From CALFCX01 sp964603025 (GTDB lineage Bacteria > Margulisbacteria > WOR-1 > JAKLHX01): a stretch of 52,487 bases of DNA. Position 1 is the first letter of the stretch, and each line of letters starts with the position of its first letter. The stretch lies in assembly GCA_964603025.1 (NCBI GenBank), contig CAZRTO010000002.1, positions 1 to 52,487 on the forward strand, read 5' to 3'. The notes beneath the pieces are model-generated. The model saw only the letters and a list, made by a program, of their open reading frames with translations. It was not told the DNA's origin and searched no databases. The translations under genes were made by a program, and so were the position numbers. Of the stretch, positions 1-9,128 are shown one piece after another.

Positions 1-36
1 GGGAAACAAAGAAAAAATATTAAGGAGATGTCTGAA

Positions 37-1947
37 ATGAGATATGTGACCCCTCTGAACAAAGCTTCGTTCATGAATTCTCTCAGGTCCTTGAACGCCG
101 CCCCCAGAAGAGTGGCATTCCATACCGCAGAAATATACGGGAATGACAAAAGGCCCGGGGGCGGAGGCCTGGGAGTGCTTTCAGGCGACTGGATGCAGCA
201 GTGTGCCGACCAATCACTGCCGATAGTCGCGGTAACGATAGCCCACAGGCATTTCCAGCACCAGGAATTTGACGCCAACTTTGTACAACAGGATCGGTTC
301 GCAGACTCGGATATAGACGGAAATCCGGCGCTTGTCAATCTGAACAGGAGCATAAAGCTCAATATCCAGGGCAGGGATATACCGGTGAGCCTGTATGGGC
401 AGATATTGAAAGGCAGGACCGGCGGAGAACTTCCGGTGGTGCTTATGAGCACCAAAGATTGCGGTGTTGAAGGATTTGAGAGGATCACCGAACGTTTATA
501 TCCCGGCACTTCTCAGGATCCTTTCGCTACACTGGGCCAGGAGATATTGCTAGGGATAGGGGGCATAAAAGCCCTCAAGGAGCTAGGCGTTGACGTGGAT
601 CTTTATCATTTTAACGACGGGCATCCCGCTCTCGGAGCGGCTCAGATCCTGAGAGAGATGGGGATCACCGCTGAGGGGATGAATGAAGATGCACTGAGGG
701 AACTTAGAAATAAGATAGTATATACGTCACATACGCTGGTCGGCGCCGCCGCAGATATGTTCCATCCGGACCTTATGTCAGACATGATAAGGGACCAGGA
801 GCTGAGGGGCCTGATAGGCATCCTGGGAGCCTCTCCGGTGGACGGAAGGCTGAAGGCATATGGCGAAATGCAAGTTCGCAGTTCTTACTTGGATATGATG
901 GGGCTTGCGATGTTCTCCGCGGGGAAGATCAATGCCGTATCCAGGCTGAACGGTGATCTCCTGAGAAAAGCTTTTCCCCATCATGCCGAAAGGACCATTG
1001 CGTCCGGCGGAATAACCAATGCGGTCCATCCTGACTGGGTGGCCGGCCCGCTGGCGTCTTTATTTGACAGGTTCGCTCCCGGATGGAGTGAAGATCCATC
1101 CAATCTGATGCTTTTGTCATCAACGGTATCTTCAGAAGCGGAATTTAGAAAAACCCTATGGCAGGCTCATATGGAAGCAAAACAGTCGGCTGCCGATTAT
1201 GTAGGTTCTCAGAAGTCCGCCGTTGGGGCCGCGGGTCTTGCTCCGGATGTTTTTGCGCGCGAGATAGATCCGAACCTCCTGACCATAGGATTTGCGAGAC
1301 GTGTGGCTGGATATAAGCGTCACGATCTTCTTGTGCATGATCTGAAGGCTCTGACCGGTATATTTTCCGAGGAAAAGCCGGTTCAATTCATATTTGCCGG
1401 AAAAGCCCATCCGATGGATTCATCTCCAGGCGGAGGCAAATACATCTTACAGGCCCTCCTTAAATCCGCCAAGGTCCTTAATGAAGAATACGGGGACAGG
1501 ATAAAGTTAGTATTTCTGCCGAATTATGATGTGGATATGGCACGGGTCATAATACCAGGAGTGGATGTCTGGCTCAACAATCCCATATGGGGAGAAGAAG
1601 CATCCGGCACTTCTACCATGGATGCGGTCATTAACGCAGTTCCTCTTGCTTCAACTGTTGACGGATGCGTGCCAGAAATGATGGAACTGGGGGATATAGG
1701 GTGGCCTTTCGGCATGATGAGGGCCAAGAACGGTGACAGGAATTACAAAGGCGACGCCTACTCCCTGTATTCGACTCTATCATCCATAAGGGACCTTTAT
1801 TATCATTCCCTGAGGAAAGGGCTTTTTGAAAGCGGCGGCCCTTCGCTTTGGGTGGACAAAATGATCAGTTGTGTATCGGATGTCGCTCCTTATTTCCTGA
1901 CGCCTAGAATGGTCTCTGAGTACCGCAAGAGTGTTTGGGAAATTTAA
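37..1947 (+). CDS. Alpha-glucan (glycogen/maltodextrin) phosphorylase homologue, GT35, lacking the PLP lysine
   Basis: GT35 enzymes release glucose-1-phosphate from alpha-glucans with a PLP cofactor. Family motifs are clear: GGGGLGVLSGDW at residues 41-52, HFNDGHPALG near 193, a GFARRVAGYKR block, FAGKAHP, and WLNNPIWGEEASGTSTM. At 636 residues it resembles the shorter phosphorylases rather than the 800+ residue E. coli/animal forms. In the family the last motif continues with a lysine that forms the Schiff base with PLP (GTSGMK or GTGNMK). Here the codon at 1621-1623 is GAT, so Asp529 takes its place. The phosphate-contacting Arg/Lys blocks remain. It may therefore be a pseudoenzyme or have changed chemistry. 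ATG 37 is preferred to ATG 28 because AAGGAG at 22-27 abuts ATG 28 but lies 9 nt before ATG 37. Family certain, activity doubtful. Confidence 0.85.
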   Translation: MRYVTPLNKASFMNSLRSLNAAPRRVAFHTAEIYGNDKRPGGGGLGVLSGDWMQQCADQSLPIVAVTIAHRHFQHQEFDANFVQQDRFADSDIDGNPALVNLNRSIKLNIQGRDIPVSLYGQILKGRTGGELPVVLMSTKDCGVEGFERITERLYPGTSQDPFATLGQEILLGIGGIKALKELGVDVDLYHFNDGHPALGAAQILREMGITAEGMNEDALRELRNKIVYTSHTLVGAAADMFHPDLMSDMIRDQELRGLIGILGASPVDGRLKAYGEMQVRSSYLDMMGLAMFSAGKINAVSRLNGDLLRKAFPHHAERTIASGGITNAVHPDWVAGPLASLFDRFAPGWSEDPSNLMLLSSTVSSEAEFRKTLWQAHMEAKQSAADYVGSQKSAVGAAGLAPDVFAREIDPNLLTIGFARRVAGYKRHDLLVHDLKALTGIFSEEKPVQFIFAGKAHPMDSSPGGGKYILQALLKSAKVLNEEYGDRIKLVFLPNYDVDMARVIIPGVDVWLNNPIWGEEASGTSTMDAVINAVPLASTVDGCVPEMMELGDIGWPFGMMRAKNGDRNYKGDAYSLYSTLSSIRDLYYHSLRKGLFESGGPSLWVDKMISCVSDVAPYFLTPRMVSEYRKSVWEI

Positions 1948-1954
1948 AGACAGA

Positions 1955-1983
1955 TTGTCAACCCGTCCAAAAGCCTATATAAT
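1955..1983 (+). promoter_or_regulatory. Sigma70-type promoter of secD, predicted leaderless
   Basis: TTGTCA (1955-1960), a 17-nt spacer and TATAAT (1978-1983) are nearly consensus. Transcription should start near 1990, two bases before ATG 1992. No Shine-Dalgarno is present, so the secD mRNA is predicted to be leaderless. Confidence 0.7.
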
Positions 1984-1991
1984 TGAAGATC

Positions 1992-3338
1992 ATGGGTGAT
2001 ACCAAGATCAAACTCAAAGTCCTCGGCGTCATACTTCTTGTCGCCGTGTCAGCTTTTATATATTATTCCATGCCTTTTACTATGGGGTTGGACATACAGG
2101 GCGGCACTCGCCTTGTCCTTCAGCTAGAGTCGTCTAAGAGCGATATCCCAAGAGATGAAGCCCTGTCCGGAGTTGTCGCGGTCATCCGCAACAGGGTGGA
2201 CGGGCTGGGTGTTGCGGAGCCCATAATCCAGAGAAAGGGCGACAGCCAGGTCATAGTCGAGCTTCCTGGTATAAAGGATCCCGACCACGCTATTAAAATT
2301 CTAGGAGAGACGGCTTTGCTGGAATTTGTCGAGGCTGAATGGGCTCCGACCGACGAAAAATTGCTCACGACTGAAAAGATAAAGGCCCTGTACGGGGACA
2401 ATGCGCGCCTTGCCAAGGTCGAGGACGGCAAGGACGGGCGTGTTGCCAGCGAAAGGATGATCGTCCTTAAATCCACCGTACTGACCGGCGCGGACCTTAA
2501 AGGGGCATGGCCCAGCGTTGATCAATACGGTAATCCCGTGGTTGATATAGAGTTCAATTCAAAAGGGGCGGGCATATTTGCCAGCGTGACCGAAAGGAGC
2601 GTAGGCAGGCCCATAGCTATAATACTGGACAAGAAGGTCATATCGGCTCCTTCGGTAAGAGAGCCTATCCCTTCCGGCAAGGCCCAGATATCCGGAGGCT
2701 TCACGGTGCAGCAGATGCACGATCTTGTTGTCCAGCTGAGAGGCGGAGCTCTTCCCGTCCCGGTAAGCGTTGTTGAAACAAAAATAGTCGGCCCGACGCT
2801 CGGCCGGGATTCACTCGACAAGAGCATCGTCGCAGGCATCATCGGCATAGTAGCGATAGTGTTGTTCATGACGTTCTACTACAGACTTCCGGGTTTCTTT
2901 GCTTCGGTGGCCTTGGGAGTGTACTTCTTTATCACCATAGCAGTGCTGTGCCTGCTCAGAACGACCCTCACGCTCCCGGGGATCGCGGGATTTTTGCTTT
3001 CCATAGGCATGGCCGTGGACGCAAACATAATAATATTCGAGCGTCTTAAGGAAGAGCTCAATTCCGGCAAAAAGCTCAGGATGGCGGTCGAGACCAGCTT
3101 TCACAAAGCGTTTTCCACCATATTGGATGCTAACGTCACGACTCTTATCGGAGCAGCGACACTTTTCTGGCTGGGTACGGGGACAATAAAAGGGTTTGCC
3201 GTAACGCTCTCAGCCGGCATAATAGTCAGTATGTTCACCGCGATAGTGATCACCAGATTTTTCATGGAGCTGCTGTCAGATTGGAACCTGGTAGGGGATG
3301 AATCAAGTCCGTTGCTGTACAGGGGATTTGGAAAATGA
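1992..3338 (+). CDS. secD: Protein translocase subunit SecD
   Basis: SecD works with SecF in the inner membrane. It uses the proton motive force to help preproteins finish crossing after SecYEG/SecA. An N-terminal membrane helix (about residues 7-28) is followed by the DIQGGTRL motif (from residue 34), a periplasmic P1 region and a cluster of C-terminal helices containing GMAVDANIIIFERLKEE, the conserved TM4 region. At about 448 residues it is shorter than E. coli SecD (about 615) but normal for many bacteria. The reading frame is also open from TTG 1983, but the near-consensus promoter ending at 1983 makes ATG 1992 the better start. It overlaps secF by ATGA. No yajC is seen upstream. Confidence 0.95.
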   Translation: MGDTKIKLKVLGVILLVAVSAFIYYSMPFTMGLDIQGGTRLVLQLESSKSDIPRDEALSGVVAVIRNRVDGLGVAEPIIQRKGDSQVIVELPGIKDPDHAIKILGETALLEFVEAEWAPTDEKLLTTEKIKALYGDNARLAKVEDGKDGRVASERMIVLKSTVLTGADLKGAWPSVDQYGNPVVDIEFNSKGAGIFASVTERSVGRPIAIILDKKVISAPSVREPIPSGKAQISGGFTVQQMHDLVVQLRGGALPVPVSVVETKIVGPTLGRDSLDKSIVAGIIGIVAIVLFMTFYYRLPGFFASVALGVYFFITIAVLCLLRTTLTLPGIAGFLLSIGMAVDANIIIFERLKEELNSGKKLRMAVETSFHKAFSTILDANVTTLIGAATLFWLGTGTIKGFAVTLSAGIIVSMFTAIVITRFFMELLSDWNLVGDESSPLLYRGFGK

Positions 3339-4243
3339 GATTTGATATTGTAGGCCGATACAGGATATGGTTTTTAATATCCGCCGTGCTCATGGGCGTC
3401 GGGATAGCTTCTCTGGCTTATAACTCTTTTGCCAGGGGCAAAGCCATGAATTTCGGGATCGATTTTACCGGAGGTACGGTCATCACGCTGAGGTTCGAAC
3501 AAAAGGCCGAGATAGGCCGGAATATCGGAGAGGTCAGGTCGGTGCTGGCGGAGTTCAACCTCAAGGAGAGCGTGATACAGCTTGCCGGAGATAATGACCT
3601 GACCGTGAGATCGGAACCGGTGGACGGCACAACAAGGTCGGAGATCATATCAAAGCTTCAGGACAGATTCGGGGCTGTCGAGCTCCTTGAAGCGGATACC
3701 ATAGGACCAGTAATAGGCCGCGAGCTGAGGAAGCAGGCATTCTGGGCGCTGTTGATAGCGACCGCCGGGATACTTCTTTATGTTTCCTTCAGGTTCGAGT
3801 TCAAATATGCCGTCGCGGCGATTGCGGCACTGTGGCATGATGCCATAATCACCGTTGGGTTAGTTGCTCTTCTCTGGAGGAGTGTCGATACGGTTTTTGT
3901 TGCGGCTATACTGACCATAATTGGCTATTCGATAAACGATACTATCGTGATATTTGACAGGATCAGAGAGAACAAGCTCAAGTCCAGGGATCAGGAAGAT
4001 TTTGGAAGTGTCATAAACGGAAGCGTCATGCAGACCCTGGCGAGGTCTATAAACACGGTTATGACTACATTATTCATCAATGTGGCGCTTCTTATTTTTG
4101 GAGGCGCTACCCTCAAGGATTTTGCAGCCACATTGCTCATAGGCTTTTCTCTCGGCTCATATTCCTCCATATTCGTGGCGCCGCCACTGCTTTATCTAAC
4201 GGAGAAAAGATTTGGCAAGAAAAAGGACCGAAGATCGAAATAA
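3335..4243 (+). CDS. secF: Protein translocase subunit SecF
   Basis: This is the partner of SecD in the SecDF export complex of the inner membrane. The 302 residues hold an N-terminal helix, the DFTGGT motif (residues 43-48), a small periplasmic domain and five C-terminal helices with NDTIVIFDRIREN. The start overlaps the secD stop (ATGA), which indicates translational coupling. The 3' end overlaps the next gene, ftsK, by 32 nt. Confidence 0.95.
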   Translation: MRFDIVGRYRIWFLISAVLMGVGIASLAYNSFARGKAMNFGIDFTGGTVITLRFEQKAEIGRNIGEVRSVLAEFNLKESVIQLAGDNDLTVRSEPVDGTTRSEIISKLQDRFGAVELLEADTIGPVIGRELRKQAFWALLIATAGILLYVSFRFEFKYAVAAIAALWHDAIITVGLVALLWRSVDTVFVAAILTIIGYSINDTIVIFDRIRENKLKSRDQEDFGSVINGSVMQTLARSINTVMTTLFINVALLIFGGATLKDFAATLLIGFSLGSYSSIFVAPPLLYLTEKRFGKKKDRRSK

Positions 4244-6530
4244 CCCCGGGCACAGGCATACAGCGGGAGGCATACTTGTCATAGCCCTGGCGGTTTACCT
4301 CATCTTTTGTGAAATGTCCTCAGCCACATCTTCCGGATGGACCGGATGGTTCGGCTTTTATATAGTCAAAATGGGACTGGAAAAAGTGCTGGGCTTCGGA
4401 GTATGGCTTTTGCCGGTGCTTCTGGCGTTCACAGGTTCTATTATGCTGACCAGGCAGGAGCCACGGCTGCTCAGGTCCAGGATACTGGGTTTTTTGATCT
4501 TTTTCCTGTCTTTCATTACCGCGGCTCAGATATTCTTCCCTACGCATTACAGCTCAGCTCCCTATTTGTGGATGCAGGGGGGCGGCGGCGCGGTGGGGTT
4601 TTTACTGAACTCCATCTTTGCCAACGTGCTCGGACCTATAGGGACCTATATACTGCTCTCGGCCCTGCTCATAATATCGCTGATAATGATATTCAACGTG
4701 ACCGGCATAGAATCTCTTGTGGAGTGGATAGAAGGTTTGTGGATATTCCAGCGTGACGAGGATGTCCCGGCCAGGCCGTCCAAAAAAAGAGCGGTTAATA
4801 TAGAAGGCCCGGTATCGGACCGCGCCGAGGATTATGCCAGCGATAAAAATTCCATACCGGCCCAGCTTGAGATGATAAAGGACATCGCCCCAAAAGTATC
4901 TCATGCACTTGAGAACAACGAAGGAGCGCTGTTCGAGCAAGCCGTGAAAAAAGAAGAAGATCCGGTGGATATAGAACAGGAGTCGGACAGGCCGAAGAAA
5001 AAATACAGAAGACATTCATATAAACTGCCGCCTCTCAGTCTGCTGGATACCCTCAGCGAAAAGGAGAAGCAAAAAGCCCTCAAGCTGAGGGAGCTGACGG
5101 AAAAAAGGAAGCAGGACCTGGAGCGGGTGCTGCAGAGCTTTGGGGTCGCCGCCCAGGTGGCCAATATAAGCATAGGTCCGGCGGTGACCAGGTTCGAAGT
5201 GCAGCCCGAGCCGGGGGTCAAGGTCAGCAAGATAGCCAATCTGTCGGATGACATAGCTCTTAATCTGGCCTCCGGCGGCGTAAGGATAGAAGCCCCGATA
5301 TTCGGAAAAACGGTCGTCGGGATAGAGGTCCCGAACCCGACCGTGACCCCGGTGCGTCTGGGAGAGATCGCAAGGACCCAGGAATTTGCAAATAACGCCT
5401 CGCGCCTGTTCATAGGCATAGGTCGGGATATAGCAGGCGCTTCCATATTCGGAGACCTTACAAAAATGCCGCATCTTTTGATAGCCGGGACCACGGGGTC
5501 AGGCAAAAGCGTGGCGATAAATTCCCTTATAATAAGCATCCTTTTGCGCGCGCGCCCTGACGAGGTCAAGTTCATAATGATAGATCCCAAGATGGTGGAG
5601 CTTGCCACTTATGCAGATATTCCACATCTTATGGCTCCCGTGGTCACAGACCCCAGAAAAGCCGCGGCTACTTTGAAGGACTGGGTGATAAGAGAGATGG
5701 AGCGCCGCTACAAGGAATTCTTTAACGCAGGGGTCCGCAATATCCAGGCTTTCAACAAAAAGGCCGAGGCCCTGGCCCAGATAAAGAACGGCGATCCGGA
5801 TGCTTACGCTCCGGAGCCGTTGCCTTACCTTGTAGTGATCATCGATGAGCTTGCCGACCTCATGATGGTAGCCGCCGCCGAGGTTGAGACCACTATCTGC
5901 CGTATCGCGCAGATGGCCAGAGCTACGGGGATACATCTTGTGGTAGCCACCCAGAGGCCTTCCGTGGATGTCATAACCGGACTTATCAAAGCCAATATCC
6001 CGAGCAGGATATCTTTTGCCGTGGCCACCCAGATAGACTCGAGGGTCGTGCTTGACATGAGCGGGGCCGAAAAGCTTCTCGGCCGGGGCGATATGCTCTA
6101 TTCCCCGATCGGGGCTATGAAACCGACAAGGGTACAGGGTTCATATGTAAGCGACGAAGAGATCGAGAAGATAGTCGAATTTATAAAAGACCAGGCGTCT
6201 CCGGAGTATTCGGAAGAGATACTCAACCTCAAATACACCGCTGGCGATAAGCAGGGTGGGCAGGCAGGAGGCGGCCAGCGGGATGAGCTCTTTGGCGAGG
6301 CGGCAAGGATAATAATTGAAAGCGGGCAGGCTTCTACTTCGCACCTGCAGCGCAGGATGCGGATAGGCTACAACAGGGCCGCTCGGTTGATGGACGAGAT
6401 AACCGAAGCCGGCATAGTCTCTCTTCCGGACGGAGAGAATAAGCCGCGCAAAATACTGAAAAATATCGGCGACCTCATGGCAATGGGACTGATCGATACC
6501 GAGTCCAAGCCCGAATACCCCCAGTTTTAA
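4212..6530 (+). CDS. ftsK: DNA translocase FtsK/SpoIIIE
   Basis: This is a septal DNA pump that clears chromosome termini during division. About four N-terminal membrane segments (roughly residues 15-160) are followed by a short charged linker, then the motor. Walker A GTTGSGKS is at 426-433 and Walker B VVIIDELADL near 541. A C-terminal winged-helix gamma domain (about 690-760, with GQASTSHLQRRMRIGYNRAARLMD) is the part that reads KOPS-type sites in known FtsK. The 772-residue length matches the SpoIIIE/short FtsK class, without the long E. coli linker. The TTG start at 4212 is supported by GGAG at 4201-4204 and lies inside secF. Confidence 0.95.
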   Translation: MARKRTEDRNNPGHRHTAGGILVIALAVYLIFCEMSSATSSGWTGWFGFYIVKMGLEKVLGFGVWLLPVLLAFTGSIMLTRQEPRLLRSRILGFLIFFLSFITAAQIFFPTHYSSAPYLWMQGGGGAVGFLLNSIFANVLGPIGTYILLSALLIISLIMIFNVTGIESLVEWIEGLWIFQRDEDVPARPSKKRAVNIEGPVSDRAEDYASDKNSIPAQLEMIKDIAPKVSHALENNEGALFEQAVKKEEDPVDIEQESDRPKKKYRRHSYKLPPLSLLDTLSEKEKQKALKLRELTEKRKQDLERVLQSFGVAAQVANISIGPAVTRFEVQPEPGVKVSKIANLSDDIALNLASGGVRIEAPIFGKTVVGIEVPNPTVTPVRLGEIARTQEFANNASRLFIGIGRDIAGASIFGDLTKMPHLLIAGTTGSGKSVAINSLIISILLRARPDEVKFIMIDPKMVELATYADIPHLMAPVVTDPRKAAATLKDWVIREMERRYKEFFNAGVRNIQAFNKKAEALAQIKNGDPDAYAPEPLPYLVVIIDELADLMMVAAAEVETTICRIAQMARATGIHLVVATQRPSVDVITGLIKANIPSRISFAVATQIDSRVVLDMSGAEKLLGRGDMLYSPIGAMKPTRVQGSYVSDEEIEKIVEFIKDQASPEYSEEILNLKYTAGDKQGGQAGGGQRDELFGEAARIIIESGQASTSHLQRRMRIGYNRAARLMDEITEAGIVSLPDGENKPRKILKNIGDLMAMGLIDTESKPEYPQF

Positions 6531-6535
6531 CCGTT

Positions 6536-7399
6536 ATGATCAAGCGAATAATTATTCCTTCCATTTTTTTTATCGCTTTAATATCCCATGTTTCTGCGTT
6601 CCCTGTGACAGTGAAGGACGAATCCGGTGTCAGGTTCACGGCGCTTTCCGCTCCGAGACGGATAATATCCACGATGCCGAACAATACCGAGATACTGTTC
6701 GATCTTGGTCTGGGGAACAAAATAATAGCGGTGAGCTCCAGATGCGATCATCCTCCGCAAGCGGCTTCTTTGCCTAAGGTCGGGGATATAACGCTCAGCG
6801 CGGAAAAGATCGCCTCGCTCAATCCCGACCTTATAGTGATGCTTTACGACACTCAAAAATACCAGATCGAAAGGCTCCGGGCTTTGTCTATGCCGGTATT
6901 TGTCGTGAACCCCAGGAACTTTGATCAGCTTGCGGATACCATAATGCTTCTCGGGAGAGTGACCGGAACGTCCGGGACCGCGCGGGAGCTGTCAAAAAAG
7001 ATAAAACGCGGTGTGGAAAAGGCGTCAGCCAGGAAGAGGAAGGGCAGCCCACCTAAAGTGCTGGTCGTTTTATGGCCTTCTCCGCTGATCACCGCGGGAC
7101 GGGATACTTTTATAGACGATATCATAAAGCGCGCCGGCGGGGTCAATATCGGCGCGTCCGTCAGGGGAGCGTATCCATCGCTTGATTTTGAATTTGTTCT
7201 CAGTCAGGATCCGGACTATATTGTCTATGCCGGCAAGTCTTACGGGACCATGCAAAACATGCTCTCGGACCGTAAATGGCAGCAGCTAAAGGCCGTAAGG
7301 GATAAAAAGGTCATACTTGTGGATTCGGATATCATTACCAGGCCCACTCCAAGAGCGGTAAGGGCCCTTGAGCTGATATCCGGCTTTCTGAATGAATGA
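6536..7399 (+). CDS. Periplasmic substrate-binding protein of a cobalamin/Fe3+-chelate ABC importer (BtuF-like)
   Basis: A signal peptide (residues 1 to about 20: Lys/Arg, then a hydrophobic run ending at VSAF) targets it to the periplasm. The rest fits the PF01497 periplasmic binding family used for vitamin B12, haem and siderophores: PRRIISTMPNNTEILFDLGL, then VGDITLSAEKIASLNPDLIV. It lies only 5 nt after ftsK and overlaps the permease gene, so it forms a binding protein-permease-ATPase set. Cobalamin versus iron chelate cannot be decided from sequence. No cobalamin riboswitch can fit in the 5-nt gap upstream. Confidence 0.85.
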   Translation: MIKRIIIPSIFFIALISHVSAFPVTVKDESGVRFTALSAPRRIISTMPNNTEILFDLGLGNKIIAVSSRCDHPPQAASLPKVGDITLSAEKIASLNPDLIVMLYDTQKYQIERLRALSMPVFVVNPRNFDQLADTIMLLGRVTGTSGTARELSKKIKRGVEKASARKRKGSPPKVLVVLWPSPLITAGRDTFIDDIIKRAGGVNIGASVRGAYPSLDFEFVLSQDPDYIVYAGKSYGTMQNMLSDRKWQQLKAVRDKKVILVDSDIITRPTPRAVRALELISGFLNE

Positions 7400-8363
7400 G
7401 AACATGTCTATGAGAAAAAATACTCAATATCTGCAGACGGGACTTCTTTTGGCCCTTCTGGCATCGCTTGTTTTCGGGCTGCTGTTCGGTGCGGTCGCCG
7501 TGCTTCCGTTCGACGGCTCAAAAATATCGGCGGTGATATTGATGGAGATCCGTTTGCCCAGGGTGCTGCTTGCCGCTCTTGTGGGGGCCATGCTGTCGGT
7601 ATCCGGCGCGGTGCTGCAGGGAGTGCTGAAGAACCCTCTTTCAGATCCGTATATATTAGGGGTCTCTTCAGGAGGAGCCCTGGGGGCGGCGCTTTCTATG
7701 TCGGCAGGATTCGGCCTGTACCAGGTGTGCTTTTTCGCGTTCGCGGGCGCGCTGCTTTCCGCGGGGCTTGTGTACGGATTTTCCCGCACGTCTTCGGGGG
7801 TCAGGCCCGAGGTGCTGGTTTTGGCAGGGGTAGCCCTTTCTTCTCTTCTGGGAGCGGCACTTGTCGCGGTGATTATTTCCAACGAGAATATTCAGTCGAT
7901 ATATTTTTGGCTGTTCGGCAGTTTTTCTTTTGCCAGTCCGCTGTTCGTCGGCATAGCTGCCGCCGCATTGCTGGCAGGCATCTGTGCGCCGATCTTTTTT
8001 TCGCGTCAGCTTAACATACTTCTGCTTGGCGATGAAGAGGCCGCGTCATTGGGCGTTAATACGGCTTTTGTGCGAATAGTGCTTCTCGCGTCATCATCGC
8101 TGCTTTCCGCTGTCTCGGTTGCCTTGTGCGGGATAATCGGATTTGCAGGGCTGATAGTTCCTCATATAGCCAGGCTGCTGATAGGCGGTAACAATACGGT
8201 GTTGATCCCTTCCAGCGCGCTTATCGGAGCGGCGTTCATGGTGATAGCCGATCTGGTATCCAGAACGGTCGCCGCGCCGGCTGAGATACCCGTGGGAGTG
8301 GTCACTGCAGTTATCGGCGCGCCATTTTTTATCTATATACTGAGGAGAAAGACAGATGTCTGA
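7392..8363 (+). CDS. ABC importer permease, FecCD/BtuC family
   Basis: This inner-membrane permease has about 9-10 predicted helices in 323 residues. Family signatures are RLPRVLLAALVGAMLSVSG, DPYILGVSSGGALGAAL and the cytoplasmic coupling segment LLGDEEAASLGVN, which docks on the ATPase. It overlaps the binding-protein gene by 8 nt and the ATPase gene by 8 nt. The start is uncertain: in-frame ATGs occur at 7392, 7404 and 7410. Confidence 0.9.
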   Translation: MNENMSMRKNTQYLQTGLLLALLASLVFGLLFGAVAVLPFDGSKISAVILMEIRLPRVLLAALVGAMLSVSGAVLQGVLKNPLSDPYILGVSSGGALGAALSMSAGFGLYQVCFFAFAGALLSAGLVYGFSRTSSGVRPEVLVLAGVALSSLLGAALVAVIISNENIQSIYFWLFGSFSFASPLFVGIAAAALLAGICAPIFFSRQLNILLLGDEEAASLGVNTAFVRIVLLASSSLLSAVSVALCGIIGFAGLIVPHIARLLIGGNNTVLIPSSALIGAAFMVIADLVSRTVAAPAEIPVGVVTAVIGAPFFIYILRRKTDV

Positions 8364-9066
8364 AATTATAGAGATAAATGGCCTTTGCGCGGGATACGGA
8401 AGGGACGATATTATTAAGGACATATCCCTGTCGGCTTCCGGCGGACAGCTGATAGCCCTTATGGGGCCGAACGGCAGCGGCAAGACCACGCTGCTTCGCG
8501 CGTTGCTTGGGCTGATCAGGGTGACATCCGGCAACATAAGATTTCTCGGCAGAGACGCCATGGGAATGTCTGCCAAAGAGCGCGCCAGGCATGTGTCTTT
8601 CATCCCGCAATTTTCGACTCCTCCCGAAGGGTTCACCGTCGAAGAGATAGTCGCCATGGGCCGTAATCCTCATGACAGTTCCCCTCAGGCGGATCGCGCG
8701 GCCGTGGAAAGTTCCATGGAGCGGATGGGGTTAGAAAATTTACGGGATAAATACGCGGCCCGTATCAGCGGCGGGGAATATCAGCGCGTTCTGCTGGCAC
8801 GGGCTCTTGCCCAGGAGTCGCGCCTCATGCTGCTTGACGAGCCCACCGCGCATATGGACATCAAACACCGCATGGATACGATGAGAATGCTGGCTTTTCT
8901 TAAGTCCGACAAGCTCATCATCGGGGTGTTCCATGAGCTAGATCTGGTCAAAAATCATGCCGACAGAGCCATAATGATGAAAAACGGAAAGATCGTTAAT
9001 GACGCCTTCGCGAGCTCGGTTATAACAGAGGATATTATAAACAGCGTTTTTGAAATCCCGGAATGA
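8356..9066 (+). CDS. ABC importer ATPase, FecE/BtuD family
   Basis: This is the cytoplasmic ATPase that powers the importer encoded by the two preceding genes. Walker A GPNGSGKTT lies at 37-45, the signature ISGGEYQRVLLARAL near 136, Walker B LMLLDEP near 156 and a switch His in GVFHELDLV. The 236 residues match the family. GAGGAGA at 8342-8348 is a good ribosome-binding site for ATG 8356, inside the permease gene. Confidence 0.92.
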   Translation: MSEIIEINGLCAGYGRDDIIKDISLSASGGQLIALMGPNGSGKTTLLRALLGLIRVTSGNIRFLGRDAMGMSAKERARHVSFIPQFSTPPEGFTVEEIVAMGRNPHDSSPQADRAAVESSMERMGLENLRDKYAARISGGEYQRVLLARALAQESRLMLLDEPTAHMDIKHRMDTMRMLAFLKSDKLIIGVFHELDLVKNHADRAIMMKNGKIVNDAFASSVITEDIINSVFEIPE

Positions 9067-9128
9067 ACTTGTCCTCCCTTAAATGAAATGCCCCTCAAAA
9101 AATGACGATAATATTATAGGCAGGCGCT

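Noticed and set aside
6531..6536. Cobalamin riboswitch expected upstream of the btuFCD-like genes
   Set aside because: The importer begins 5 nt after ftsK, so no room exists, and I saw no B12-box-like sequence in the 3' end of ftsK.
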